64,000 nt of DNA from Agapanthus africanus. Taxonomy: Eukaryota; Streptophyta; Magnoliopsida; Asparagales; Amaryllidaceae. The notes beneath the pieces are model-generated. The model was given only the letters and a program-made list of their open reading frames with translations, had not been told where the DNA came from and did not search any database. Numbering within the stretch: position 1 is the stretch's first letter; each line of letters starts with the position of its first letter. This document shows, piece by piece, positions 35,896-48,553 of the stretch. The translations under genes and the position numbers were made by a program. The stretch covers positions 696,706,761 to 696,770,760 of the forward strand of contig CM057339.1 of NCBI GenBank assembly GCA_030015575.1, read 5' to 3'.

Positions 35896-38400
35896 AACAG
35901 CCATGGCCGCACTCACGGGACCAAAAGCAATCCCAAAGACGTCCTCAGAACAGCGTCATGAGCAGGAAACTGATTCCGAATTCCTTCGGAGAATGCTTGA
36001 GAAAAAGGACAAAGAGGCCGCGGAATAAGAGGCCAACATAAAACAAATAGCCCTTCTACTTCAAGATATGGTGGGCATGATGATTGGTCCTGACCCTCCA
36101 GCCAAAGATACTCCAGTAATAATTGAAGATGATAGAGGAGAGACATCAAATCCTCTGCCGGCTCTGTCAGCAGCTAAGGAGGAGACCATCTCCAAAGCCC
36201 GCTCGATGATTATATAGCTCAACAAATACGAGCTCATCAAGCGAATGAAGCGGTTGGCCAAGTCGTCAGAACTGGACGGCCCTATCTGGGTTGGTACGAT
36301 CAAATAAAGTATCCGCCAGATACACGATTCCTAAATTCCATGTGTACAAGGGGACAGGCAATTCTCATCAACATGTCGCTCAGTTCAGGGCTCTCTGCGG
36401 CAACACTAGAGGGGATGATAAGCTACTGCTTCGCCAATTCGTCGGCAGCTTGGCAGAGACGGCGTTCGAATGGTACTAAGAGCTTCCCAACGAATCCGTC
36501 AAAACTTTTACAAAGATGGAATTGCTGTTCACCCAACGTTTCGCAAGCGCTAGCGAATGCACCCCAATTACAGCAATAATTAATGCCAGAGTAAAGCCAG
36601 GCGAAACATGGGTGCAGTACGCGATACGGTGGTGGAATCTATGGTCGAAGTGTGAGCAGTGCATCGAAGAAGCGTCTGCGGTAGGCATGTTTGTGGGTGC
36701 TCTCGATCCGCAGGTGACCATTTCCCAATTCATGATGTTCTTTAAGCCCACCACTTTCTAGGATTTGATTGACAAGCTGGCCCAAATGGATCAGATGGGT
36801 CATAGACCGTCTTCTTCGAAGTTGGAATCGTAGAATGAAAAAAGGAAAGGAAAAGCGACCTTCGTCTCCAATGCTCAGCAACAGCCGACTGGTCCAAAAC
36901 CAGCTGATCGCCAAAGCGATAGACAACGATTCCTTAACGAAAAGTTAAGACGTCCTTACTCGTTTTCGCGGGAGAAAACAAAGAGACTGTTCGAACTAGC
37001 GATATGCAACAGGCTCATCAATCTGCCGGATCCGAGATGTCCATCGCAACCCGGTGATGTCAGCAATCCCAATTATTGCCCCTATCACCGAGTAATAGTC
37101 CATCAAATTGAAGATTGCTTCATCTTCAAAGGTTGGATTGAGGACCAATACCAACAGGGAAAATTCGCGATGTCCAAGAATTGGAAGGTGAGCCCTCCCT
37201 ATCCACACGCCACTAAAAAGATGGACACGTCGGGGGCATCATGCTCTTTTATAGAAGAAGCTCCGTGGGAGGTCGCTCTTTCAGCCAAAACGAAAAGAAT
37301 GCTGAAGGATCTTCAAACATGCCCGGCGATCAGGTGGAAAAATACGCTGGAACCCGAGGTCATTGAGGGAATGCTGAAGCCGCGCCCGACACCAAGAATT
37401 AATAGCGATGGGCAAAACGCTTAGGCCCATCCGTCAAAGTCTTCTAAGAAGAAGAAGAAGACCAAAAAGCCCATGAAGCATGGTGACAAGCGCACGGACC
37501 TGCAAAAACATATTGACACGTTGGAAGAATATAACCAGAAGGCGCGAACCCCGGTCACGCTTCAAAAGTTTCTCAACCATATCCTTGAAGACGGAGATAG
37601 TGACAAAGATGAGGGAGAAGACTCGTCAGATGAACCTGAGGAATATGTGGCAAGTTGCCACATGATCTCTCATTCGTCGTTAACTAACGAAGAAGCTCAC
37701 TCGGCGATAGAAGATAGCATAAAGGAGCTGGGGGCAGGATCGAAGCCAAAACCCTTAGAGCCGTCTGACGAGATAATCGACTTGCTGCTGAACGAAGCCC
37801 GTCAGAAAAGCAAAGCCAATCGAGAGCGCGGACTGGCTATATTCGAAAAGGCTAAACGCCGGCGACTCAATGAAAAGTTTGAGACATTCCAACCAGATCA
37901 AAACACATCCGTCGCAAATAAAAGTAGGTTCAAGACAAGGAAAAGGTTCGCCAGAGCCATATCGATGGGAATGAAGCTACCACCCTCCGAAGGAAACACT
38001 CCTGATAGGATACACCTTAATGGAGAGGATGTACATCCTAACTTCTGCTTATATCATCAGAAGATTGCACACCCTACTGAAGAATGCAACGTTTTTAAAA
38101 ATTGGTGGCAAGGGTATGTCGCTCACAGGCAACACTTCAAGAGGATGAAGCATGAAGCTCGTCGACAGCGGGAAAATGCGACAGACGAATGAGGAAGAGC
38201 TGCCGGCAACTGTCACATGGTTGATAGCAGGGAATCGCAAGTTCTCACCTTCGGGAATGATTCTGAAGAAGAAATGGCTCTCGGCCCTCTCTTCAAAGAA
38301 TCCACCTCAGGAAAATAGGAAGAAATAAAGACCTGCGAGAACATTCAGCTGCGCAATCGCACGCTATCTGAAAAGAATCTCGGAACCGCAAACAAGGGAT
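35896..38400 (+). pseudogene. gag region of element E, broken
   Basis: Homologous to the gag of A in inverted orientation: shared motifs include EQRHEQ, AETAFEWY, FTQRFASASE and the zinc-knuckle-like NYCPYHR and NFCLYHQKIAHPTEEC (about 37,070 and 38,040). This would be the RNA-packaging structural protein. It is broken at many places and should be treated as a fossil. A long acidic stretch with DGDSDKDEGEDSSDEPEE lies between the two zinc motifs, as in A. Confidence 0.8.
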
Positions 38401-38549
38401 CAAACAAAAGGGATAAAGGGAAAGAAAAAGGTCCCTGAAGATATCACCCTCGATGACCGAGTCGTTTAAGAGCTCGCAGCCAAGGACCCCGCCCAAGAAA
38501 AATAAAATGGATTACAACATTCTGGCGCATCTGAGAAAGATACCCTCGT

Positions 38550-39474
38550 AGCTAAGCATTCTCGATGCCCTTCTGCTATCGAATGAGGCGAGAGATTCTC
38601 TGATCAAGGCACTACAAGAGCCCGAGCAGTTCCAAACTTTCCTCGCCGAAGAAAAGATGAAGGAAGAGCTGGAAAAAGTGCACACGGCCGATATCATTTT
38701 CGTCAATGAAGACCTCCTCCTCGGGATGTGTGAGCATAACCGTCCCCTTTATGTCTCCGGATACTGTCATGATATCAAGATAGGCAAAATCCTAGTTGAC
38801 AATGGGTCCTCCGTCAACCTCCTCAATGTAAGAGTGTTGAAGGAAATCTGTATGAGTGTTCAGCACCTCGCTCGTGATAAAATCACCATCTCCGGGTTTG
38901 ACTCCCAGTCATCACGGACACTCAGGTCTGTGATACTGACGTTACGCTTTGGGCTGCTCGTCACTGACATCAAGTTTCACGTCATTGATGCCAAGACTTG
39001 CTACAACGCTTTGCTCGGCAGGCCTTGGTTACACAAGTACAACATTATACCTTCTACACAACATCAGTGTATAAAGTATTTCAAGGATGGTCTCGAGTAT
39101 ACCGTGACAGGGGAGCTGAACCCATTCTCCGTGAATGAAGTCCGCAAATATGAGGACGTAAAGTACTTTCTGCCAGACTTTGAAGACACGGAAAGATGCC
39201 ATAAGCCGGAGGTTAAGCAAAAAGCTATCACCACCATTCCGGTCTTCGGGAGCGATACCGAGGAGGAAGAAGAGATAGTCTATTCGGGGCCTCCCCGATA
39301 CAACAAACTGGGACCATCTACCCCTATTCTGGTCTTTGGCAGTGACTCTGAAGACGAGGTTAACGCAGTATTCTCGGCTCGTCCACAGTGCAAGCCTTCA
39401 TTGAAGATGATGAGAGTTTTCAAATCGCCATGGTTCCGCAAGAGCATTACAAAGATCTCGACGCACTTGATACC
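38550..39474 (+). pseudogene. Protease region of element E
   Basis: An aspartic protease segment with VDNGSSVNLLN at about 38,795 (active-site D in DNGSS), a flap-like region and the closing YNALLGRPWLHKY near 39,005. The order and the GRPWL ending are typical of Tat-lineage Gypsy proteases. The coding region is interrupted downstream by a solo LTR and is a fossil. Confidence 0.8.
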
Positions 39475-41327
39475 TGATCAGTCGAAAATATTGCATTTTT
39501 AACACATCAATTTCCCTACTCTTTGCAATCATCTAAAGGTGTTTGGTATAAATATAGCACATATTAGCAATTTATCGGTAATATACCAAATAACATGTGT
39601 TATACATTATAACCGGCATTTTGAGGGAAATTGTGTGTTTATTTTTGCACGCATGATCTTTTGTGTATCAAACACTTGTCTCGAGATTGTGTGCAGGAAA
39701 TTCTCCAGGTAAAAGAGCCGGAACTGCTAAAAGTGCTGATAAAATACGTCAAGTCAAAGACTTGAAATCTGGCAGTGAACAAGAAAGTGTAAAAATATTC
39801 CAGACGTCAAAAAAGTGTCATAAAGCCAACACAAAAATACCCTGAAGATTTCATGCAGCAAATCCATCAAACAGCTGCGGATCCGCGGCCGAGTTGGCCG
39901 ATCCGTCGCGGATCCACGGCCGCGTTGACTCATCGGTACTTGGTCATGTTTGCAAAGGCTTCTCTTTAAATGGAAAACTTCTTCAAGAAACTTAAACCCT
40001 AGAGATCTCCAGAAGATTCCCTTCTAACAGCCAAGCTTCTTGTGCAAGCTTAATACCTACCAAGCTTCTCATACAAGCTAGCTAACTACCTTAATCTAGA
40101 AGCTTCTCTACAACTACCTAACTTCCTATGCAAGCTTCATAACAACCAAGCTTCCAAGGGAAGCTAAACCTAACTTAGCTTCTAAAGGAAGCTAAACCAA
40201 GCTTCTAGGGGAAGCTTGAGGGAAAGTTATAAAAAGAGACCCAGGGCTTCATTAAAGAGGTTGTTGAGTGGTTGAAGGCCGTTCATCATTTGAGCGGTAA
40301 AAGAATTGTAGTGAGATCCAAATCATTTCTAAAACAAATTGAGTGACACAATTTGATGAAAATCAAGATTCAACGAGTACCAAATCAAACAAGCATTCAA
40401 CAAGCCTTTTGAAGCAATGCAGATTTTCATCCGAGCAAGTGATCCATGACGATCCGCGACTCAAGAAGACGATGCGAAGCTAGTTTTGACGATTGAGTTT
40501 TCTCCTCAAAATTTTGTAATCTTTGAGTGAATTGTAACGAAACGTTGATTTATAAAAGGTGAAAATTCTTGATCTTTCTTTTCTTTACATTTGAGCATTA
40601 TGATGAGTTATCAATTCTTGATTGTTTTCTTTTTCATGATGTTTGAGTGAAAACTCCGCTTGTGGAGGAATCGAGAAAATAGATAGATGATGATGATTAA
40701 ATTCTTGAACGATTCTTAAGTCTTATGAGTTTTGTAAACTGTAGGAAATTGAATCAACGACGACCTAGTTTTGAGCGAGATGCTTTCTTGAATGTTTTCG
40801 CTCTAAATTAGAGATCAACGATTGATGATTGAATTTCCTAGAGTCTAGAATTTGAATGCTAATCAACGAAAGGACAAGGGATGATGATGACGAAACCCTA
40901 GTTTCTTCAATAGATCCCTAAACCTCGTTGATTATCATCGATCTAGTAACAAATTTTCAATAGATAATAATTTGTAATCATTAATCTTCATCATCACTAT
41001 CGATTGGATCGATTCCTTCAAGCTTCTTTACAAATATTGATAATTCAAATGATTTGGACATTTTCTTGATCTTTAGTATTTCTTGATTTTAGATCTAGTT
41101 CTTTATGATTCTTGAAACTAAATTTCACAAATCTTGAATCAATTTTTCTTGCAATTTTCTTTTATCTTTTCGTTTCGACTCATCTAAAAAAAATCGATCA
41201 AAACACGCACATCAGTGGACGATCCGTATTCATTAACACGCTACATCGACACCGTTAATTGATTGCGGTATAAATTTCTTTGATTGTGAAACATTTCCAA
41301 ATACACACGAAGATAAATGATCAATCA
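39475..41327 (+). mobile_element. Solo LTR of the D family inside E
   Basis: It starts TGATCAGTCG and ends ATGATCAATCA, and is flanked by the 5-bp duplication ATACC (39,470-39,474 and 41,328-41,332). It matches, in reverse complement, the single LTR of element D (51,680-53,585). A TATA-like TTATAAAAAG lies at about 40,228. Upstream of it, about 40,010-40,215, is a set of AAGCTTC-centred short repeats. A GC-rich stretch with GCGGATCCGCGGCC lies at about 39,880. Solo LTRs usually form by recombination between the two LTRs of one copy. Confidence 0.92.
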
Positions 41328-44300
41328 ATACCTACAGTGTGCAAGAACTACAAACGTTCTATGTCCCTCCCAGGCGAAAAGATGAAAAGGTGATCCTCTT
41401 TTATCGATCCACGGAAACTAAAGTGGAGAAAGAGATCTGGCATGGTGCCGATTCTACTCTTGACAGGCTCCAGCCCATCTGTCTGCCCAGATACTACACA
41501 GAAAGATTAAAAAGGCTGTTGAAGCGCCAAGGCGTACCTTTGAAGCAGACCGCGCGATAAGCCCAATTCTACAACAGGATCGGGAATGTCCCCGGAACTC
41601 AGCGAAAATTGCCCAACGGGAGAATGGAAATGATCGGGCTTGGATATGTTCAATCCAAGAAACGAGAACGATTCCATGGCTGCTACGTTATACATGATTT
41701 CGATGAAGAATAGGATGCTCTTTTAAAAGACGCTAACCCTAAACCAAAACGAGGTCCCGCCATGAAAATGACAAGTCCGTCGTTTGAAGAACAGATGGAC
41801 AAGCTAATAAGAGTAGCGGGTCAAAAGGTCTGGGATGATCATAGCCGCGAAATGACCATCTACGAGAAAGCCAGCATGCAGCGCCTCCTTCAGCAGGCTA
41901 CAAAGGATGACGATACCCTTCGTCGCCAGCCCGTCATACAAAAGACCCGACGCAGAAGTAGAAACAAGCTAAAGAACGGAAAAAACATTCGAAAACAGCA
42001 AAGCGGGTTCAAAAAGCCACGCGATCGAAAATTGAGCAGCCGGGATCCGTCTCTTGTAAAGAAGATGGGTCGAGCATATTCTTTTCCCCAAGAAAAAACA
42101 AGGAAGATATTCAGTCTTGTCATTAAACATCAAATGATTACCCTCCCGGAGTCCAAGCACCCCGAACAAGCAAACGAGGTTCATCACCCGGATTATTGCT
42201 CCTATCACCAAGCGATAGGACATCCTCTCGAAGACTGCTTCACATTTAAAGGCTGGGTAGAAGACCAGTATCAGCAAGGCAGGTTCGCTTTATCTAGCAG
42301 TTGGAAGGTAACCCCACCATAAAAACATGAACCAAAATCCATGTGTGCAGCGATAGTAAGGCCGGATCAACATCGGTCTAGGAAGCGATCTCGTACCTGT
42401 CACGCGACTTGTCACGCAATAACGATGTCAGGAGAAGGCGTACACGAGGGTATGGATGACCTCCCCTGGTGCTTCGAAAATGATGATGACGAAGTGATCT
42501 CAGAATTTCCACCAGCACCAAAAGAGCTGGAAGATGGAATGCACACTACTGCGGACAACCTAAGGAAAATTGACTTGGGGACGACAGACGATCCGCGGCC
42601 TACGTTTATCAGTGGGCTGCTTTCTAAAGAGAAAGTGGCCACGCTAAAAGACGTGCTCATGCAGTATAAAGATTGATTCGCATGGAACTATTCCAAGATG
42701 CCAGGATTAGATTTAGAAATAGCCGTCCACAAGTTGGCGATATCTCCGGACATCAAGCCAATCAAACAAGCGCTGAGAAGAATGCGGCTTGAACTTGAAA
42801 TGAGCATCAACGCCGAGGTCAAGAAGCTAATCGATTCCGGTTTCATCCAAGAGGTTCAGTACCCTGACTGGATCGCCAACATCGTCCCAGAGATGAAGAA
42901 AAATGGGACGGTGCGCATATGCGTGGACTTTCGGGACTTCAACAAAACTTGCCTAAAGGATGATTTTTTGTACCAGTTACCGAGCTGATGATAGAAAACA
43001 CGTCCACTCATGAAGTCTTCTCCTTCATGGACGGCTCATCAGGGTACAATCAGATAAAAATGCATCCCGAAGACTAGAAGCATACCGCTTTCCGGAGCCC
43101 TTTGGGCATATTCTGCTACAAAGTGATGCCTTTCGGTCTGACGATCGCCGGCGCTACCTATCAGAGGACCATGACAAAGATTTTCGATGACCTCATACAT
43201 GAAATCGTTGAATGCTATATCGATGATCTCGTGATTAAAAGCAAATCGCACGAGGAACATTGGCAGCATCTGAAGATAGTGTTCCAGCGTCTTCGGAAAT
43301 ACAACCTAAAGATGAACCCTCTCAAATGCGCGTTCGGAGTTTCCTCTGGAAAATTCCTAGGATTCATCGTACGACACCGGGGTATCGAAATAGACAGTTC
43401 GAAAATCAAGGCGATTATGGAAATTCCTCCGTAAAGAACTCTCAAGCAACTGCGGTCCCTCCAAGGAAAGCTCGCATATATCCGGCGGTTCATAGCTAAC
43501 CTCTCCGGAAAATGCCGCCCATACAGTCACCTCATGAAGAAGGGGAACACGTTCGCCTGGGATCGCAAATGTCAAAGAGTACTGGACGAAATCAAGCAAT
43601 ACCTACAGAATCCTCCAGTGCTAACCGCTCCGGTCAAGGCAAAGCCCCTCATTCTATATACAACAGCCCTTGAAGGTTCTTTAGGCGCACTATGGGCACA
43701 AGAAAACGACCAAGGGAAGGAGAGAGCCCTCTACTATTTGAGTCGAGTTCTCCTGGAGGCAGAAAACAATTACTCCCCCATTGAAAAACACTGCATGGTG
43801 TTAATCTTCGCGATAACGAAGCTCAGGCACTATGCGTTGGCGCATGAGGTCCATCTCATATCAAAAGTGGATCCTCTCAAGTATTTGATGTCAAGAGCCA
43901 TACTAACAGGACGACTCGCTAAATGGGCCCTGCTCTTGATAGAGTTCTCGATAACTTATCTTCCGCTCAAGGCAGTGAAAGGCCAGGTCATCGCCGACTT
44001 CCTCGCTGAGCATCCGATACCTGCCGATTCTCCCTTGAACTGCGAATTTCCAGACGAGCACGCGTTTGACACGATCGACGGGGAGAAAGGAGGGAGTGAT
44101 ACCCGATAGGAACTCTACTTCGGCGAAGCATCTTCTATGAAGAAGCGAAAGCACAACTCCCCCATAATCAAATCTCATCTTCGTGACTCCACAAGGAGGG
44201 ATAATGCACTTTGCCTTTTTCTTAACAGAGCCGAGGACGAACAATGAAGCCGAATATGAAGCTTTGATAGTAGGTCTTGAGATCGCTGTCGACATGGGAA

Positions 44301-45901
44301 TTGAAGACCTCCTCATATACGGAGACTCCCAACTGGCCGTTAGTCAAGTAAACGGCGACTATCAAACGTGCAAACCAGAATTGGGGAAGTATGGCAAGAG
44401 AGTGCAACAGTTGCTAACTTAAGTTCCCTCGTACATTCTGGAAAGCATACCACGCGCAGAAAATAGCAAAGCGGACGCACTAACCAAGCTCGCTAAAGAA
44501 CTGGCCGACGAGAACCTCGATGACGTAAGGATCGTTGTGCAAAGCCGTCGGGTTCTTGCACCGGCAAAAGTATCTCCGGAGTCGTCCGGAGAAAAGGGAG
44601 TGACCGAGCAAATAGCCCTACAAATAGAAGACCAGGAAAAGTTCAAGGATTGGAGAGAAGTCTTTATAGACTACTTCAAAGCCCGTCGAACACCCGAAGA
44701 TGCGTCCTCAAGACATCAGCTCATTAAACGAGCTCTGTCTTTCGCCTTCGTCAATGATACGCTGTATAAGAGATCGTTCGACTCTCTATGGCTGAGATGC
44801 CTAGGACCGGAAGAAGAAAGGAGAGTCATCTAAGAAACTCACGACAGACTTTACGGTTCTCATCATGCCGGGCCGAAGATGAACCTAAAGATCAAAAGGA
44901 TGGGCTACTATTGGCCCACAATGATCCAAGACTGCCTTGAATACGCGAAGCAGTGACACTCGTGCTAGATTCACGAGGACTTTATCCATCAACATCCAAA
45001 TCCGCTACACCCGACGGTGGCTAGCTGGCCGTTCAAAATGTGGGGAGCCGACATAATCGGGCCCATTGAACCAGCATCGTCCAGAGGACACCGGTTCATA
45101 CTGGCGACAACTGATTACTTCTCTAAGTGGGCAGAAGGAGTACCACTAAGAGAAGTGAAGACGGAGAACATTCTCCATTTCTTCAAGACACACGTCATCT
45201 ATCGGTTCGGCACTCCACGCCGGATTATCTCTGATAACGGGCCGGCCTACAGAAGCCACAAAATCAGCCGCTTCGCATAACAACATAATATAGACTGGAG
45301 ATACTCTTCGGTCTACAATCCCCGAGCTAACGGTCTGGCTGAGGCTTCCAACAAGACCTTGACGAAAATCGTAAAAAAGACGGTGTCTAAAAATAAAAAG
45401 GACTGGCATGAGAGATTGCATGAAGCTCTCTGGGCGTATCGAACTACGTTCAAGACGGCCATAAATACAACGCCGTATGCATTGGTATTCGGCACTGAAG
45501 CAGTGCTCCCTTTGGAGATAGAGCTACACTCCTTACGAGTGGCGGTTCATTACGAGCTAACAGACGAAGAGAATGCTCACCTTCGGCTCGAGGAGATCGA
45601 CGCCCTTGACGAAACCCGGCTCATGGCGCAGCAAAACTTGGAAGCTTACAAAGCAAAAATGACGCGCTCATACGAGAGATTGACTAGGCCGAGAACATTC
45701 CGCCAAGGCGAACTCGTGCTAGTGGTCAAGAGACATATGATCCCCAATCGTGCCAAACAGGGAAAGTTCGAGCCGAATTATAAAGGCCCGTACATCATAG
45801 ACAAAGTCTACCAGGGTGGGGCTTACTTGCTCATGGATATGCATGGTGAAAGACCCTTCAGGCCAATAAACGGTCGTTTCTTAAAAAAATACTATGCCTG
45901 A
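41328..45901 (+). pseudogene. pol region of element E: RT, two RNase H domains, integrase
   Basis: In order: a further zinc-knuckle-like module (DYCSYHQAIGHPLEDC, about 42,193). Reverse transcriptase runs from about 42,860 (VRICVDFRDFNK; FMDGSSGYNQI; catalytic YIDDLVIKS near 43,220). RNase H follows at about 43,590-43,900 (LILYTTALEGSLGALW). A second, archaeal-type RNase H lies at about 44,190-44,420 (TNNEAEYEALIVGLE, YGDSQLAVSQVNGDY). Integrase has its zinc region near 44,850-44,960, core motifs WGADIIGP, DYFSKWAE and SDNGPAYRS (about 45,045-45,260), and a C-terminal part ending near 45,901. The dual RNase H is the hallmark of the Tat lineage. It is broken at several places. Confidence 0.88.
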
Positions 45902-45904
45902 CGA

Positions 45905-48420
45905 GTCACGTCCTAGGTCAACGATAGATGACGACGCCTTTGTCCGCTCGCTATCTTCCCAAGCCGAAACTCTATAAGTAGTATCCGACGAACCTCGCCT
46001 CGAAAATGTGCGACGGACCGAAACGTCCCTAAACTAACGATGGACCGCAATGTTCTAAAACTTGCAACGGACCGAAATGTCCCTAAACTAACGATGGACC
46101 GTAATGTCTTAAAACTAGCAACTGGCCGAGACGTTTATAAACTACTACGGACCTCAGCATCCCAAGGCTGACGCAAAAAAAACGGTACGTCCATAAGCGA
46201 GATGGGCATGGATGAAAACCCAAAAGAGCTCCGTAAGTAAAAACAGCAGGGCTACCATCAAGTTTGTGAAAACCCGAAAGGGCGCAATCTCGTTAAAAGA
46301 CACTTGCAAGGTCCTCTCGACCTTGTAAGAAGAAAATACCTGCGTGAGATCCTTACGCCTCATAAGGGAGCAACACACTTAGGGATCCCCACGATTCCTA
46401 GAGAGAAAACACACTTACGAGATCCTCACGACTCGTAAAGAGAATTACCCTTTGAGACCCTCACGGCTCATAGGATTCAAAAGTCTTAAGCTACAGGGAT
46501 CTGAACCTGTTCTTAAGCCATCACATTTCTCAGAATGCCCTACAAGCGGTTCAATATTGACCCTTGTATACAATCCACGGGCACGAATAAATATTTCCCT
46601 AACAAAGTCCCATCAGCGACTAGGGATATGCTCACACGGTGAACAACCCTTGTAAATCCTTTCGACTTATAAGGAGAAAACACTCTTGTAAGATTCTTAC
46701 GACTTATAAGAGAACATACACTTAAGAATCCTCACGATTTTTAAGGAGAAAACGCACTTACGAGATCCTCACGACTCATAGGGAGAAAAACCTTTATGAG
46801 ACCCTTACGGCTCATGAAGTTAAAAACCTTAGTCGACAGGATCCTAACCCTGATTGCTAAGCCACCCTTGTTCGAACCGACAAAGGCAAATGCTGATTCG
46901 CTCTTGACAATATCTCAGTTGTAGCGATGTTGATGCCTAAATCGGTATCAAATCCCAAATCCTTTCACGGCAAATGATGATTCGCTCCTGCTAATATTCG
47001 AGTCGTAGCGATGCTGATGCTAAGATTGGCACCATATTCCAAGTTCCGCACTTGCGATAAAAATCAGCGAGCCAAAAATTCATATGAAATAGCCGAAATG
47101 ATGGGGCAACTTGCAACAAAATCAGCAAGTAAAAGATATGCATACAAAAACAGCTGAAATGATTGGGCAACTCGCACTAAAAAGCAGCGAGTAAAAACAA
47201 AAATAGCCGAAATGATTGGGCACCACGAAAAATAGCCGAAATGATTGGGCAATCGTGACTTTCGCGATATAAAAGCTGAAATGATAGAGCATCGCGGAAA
47301 GAAAACAAAAATACATATGAAATGAAATTTTTGCCCTACATGTAAGATCGCATTGATCCCTGTATACAATCCAAGGGCAAAAACAAAGAGGGAACCATAT
47401 CATCCCACCAGGCTCCATCAGAAAGAGAGCCAAGTCTCGATGGCAACATCTGCATCTCAAGAGATCAACAACGGTGTTCCTCCTCCTGCCAGCAGAGCAC
47501 GGATGCGACATCACCAATCGGAGCTATGGCGAAGTCCCCTAGCTCCAAATCTCGACGGTTCACAAACAACCTAAAGGCCACCTCGACATTCGTCTCGTTA
47601 CAGCAGACGCAACGTCATCAAATGACCCCGTCGCAGAAACACGTCAGCAAATGACCCCGTCTCGGAAATACGTCATCCAATGACCCCGTCGCGGAAATAC
47701 GTCATCAAATGACCCCGTCGCGGAAATACGTCATCCAATGACCCCGTCTCGGAAATACGTCATCCAATGACCCTGTCGCGGAAATACGTCATCCAATGAC
47801 CCCATCGGGGAAACACGTCAGCAAATGACCCCGTCGCGGAAATACGTCATCCAATGACCCCGTCTCGGAAATACGTCAGCAAATGACCCCGTCGCGGAAA
47901 CACGTCATCCAATGACCCCGTCGCGGAAACACGTCATCCAATGACCCCGTGGCGGAAACACGTCAACCAATGACCCCGTCGCGGAAACACGTCATCCAAT
48001 GACCCCGTCGCGGAAACATGTCAGCAAATGAGCCCGTTTCGGAAATACGTCATCAACTGACCCCATATGACCAAAGTCAACCCTCGACCTCCCCGTCAAA
48101 GCAATGCGTTGATTCCCGAGCGGGTTAACTCATTAATCACTTACGAGTCCTCTCGACTTGTGAGGAAGAAAATTCTCTTGTGAGATCCTTACGACTCTCA
48201 AGAGAAAAAAAACACTTAGGAATCCTCATGATTCCTAAGGAGAAAATACACCTACGAGATCCTCTCGACTCGTAGGGAGAAAAATCTTTATGAGGCCCTC
48301 AAGGCTCATAAAGTTGGAAAGCCATAGGAGGCAGATCTAAACCTGACTCCTAAGCCATCGCTATCCTACAAAGATATCAAAAAAGATTATCTACAAAACG
48401 CATTTGCTGAAAAGGAACAC
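45905..48420 (+). repeat. 3' non-coding region of element E, hairpin modules and minisatellite
   Basis: Reverse-complement relative of 2,581-6,587 in A. It contains short units about CGGACCGAAACGTCCCTAAA (about 46,010-46,140) and hairpin modules with TCCTCACGAC-type cores (about 46,300-46,860 and 48,140-48,320). It also has GCCGAAATGATTGGGCA units (about 47,090-47,290) and the 29-bp tandem array at 47,612-48,063. No gene is seen. Confidence 0.75.
47612..48063. repeat. 29-bp minisatellite, about 15 copies
   Basis: The unit contains AATGACCCCGTCGCGGAAA followed by TACGTCATCC or CACGTCAGCA variants. Copies are head to tail with no unique spacers. Each unit carries a CGTCA core, the TGACG site of plant TGA-type bZIP factors. 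That could be chance given the repetition. Confidence 0.9.
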
Positions 48421-48553
48421 ACCGTCATGAAACAAAATATGTCTTTTATTCATGAACCAAAATGAGTACAAAGTACAATCTATAAAAGAATCAAAAAATA
48501 CTCTCATTCAGGAGTATGTACAAAAGGAGAATAAAAAAACATATACATTGTCT
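48421..48553. other. Short spacer, nothing recognised
   Basis: AT-rich sequence between the hairpin region of E and the antisense gene. In antisense sense it could be the 3' untranslated end of that gene. Confidence 0.4.

Noticed and set aside
39475-41327. Intron in the pol of E
   Set aside because: It has LTR ends TG and CA, a 5-bp target duplication, and matches the LTR of D, so it is a solo LTR.
47612-48063. CRISPR-like regular repeat
   Set aside because: Units are head to tail with no unique spacers, and the context is a plant retrotransposon.
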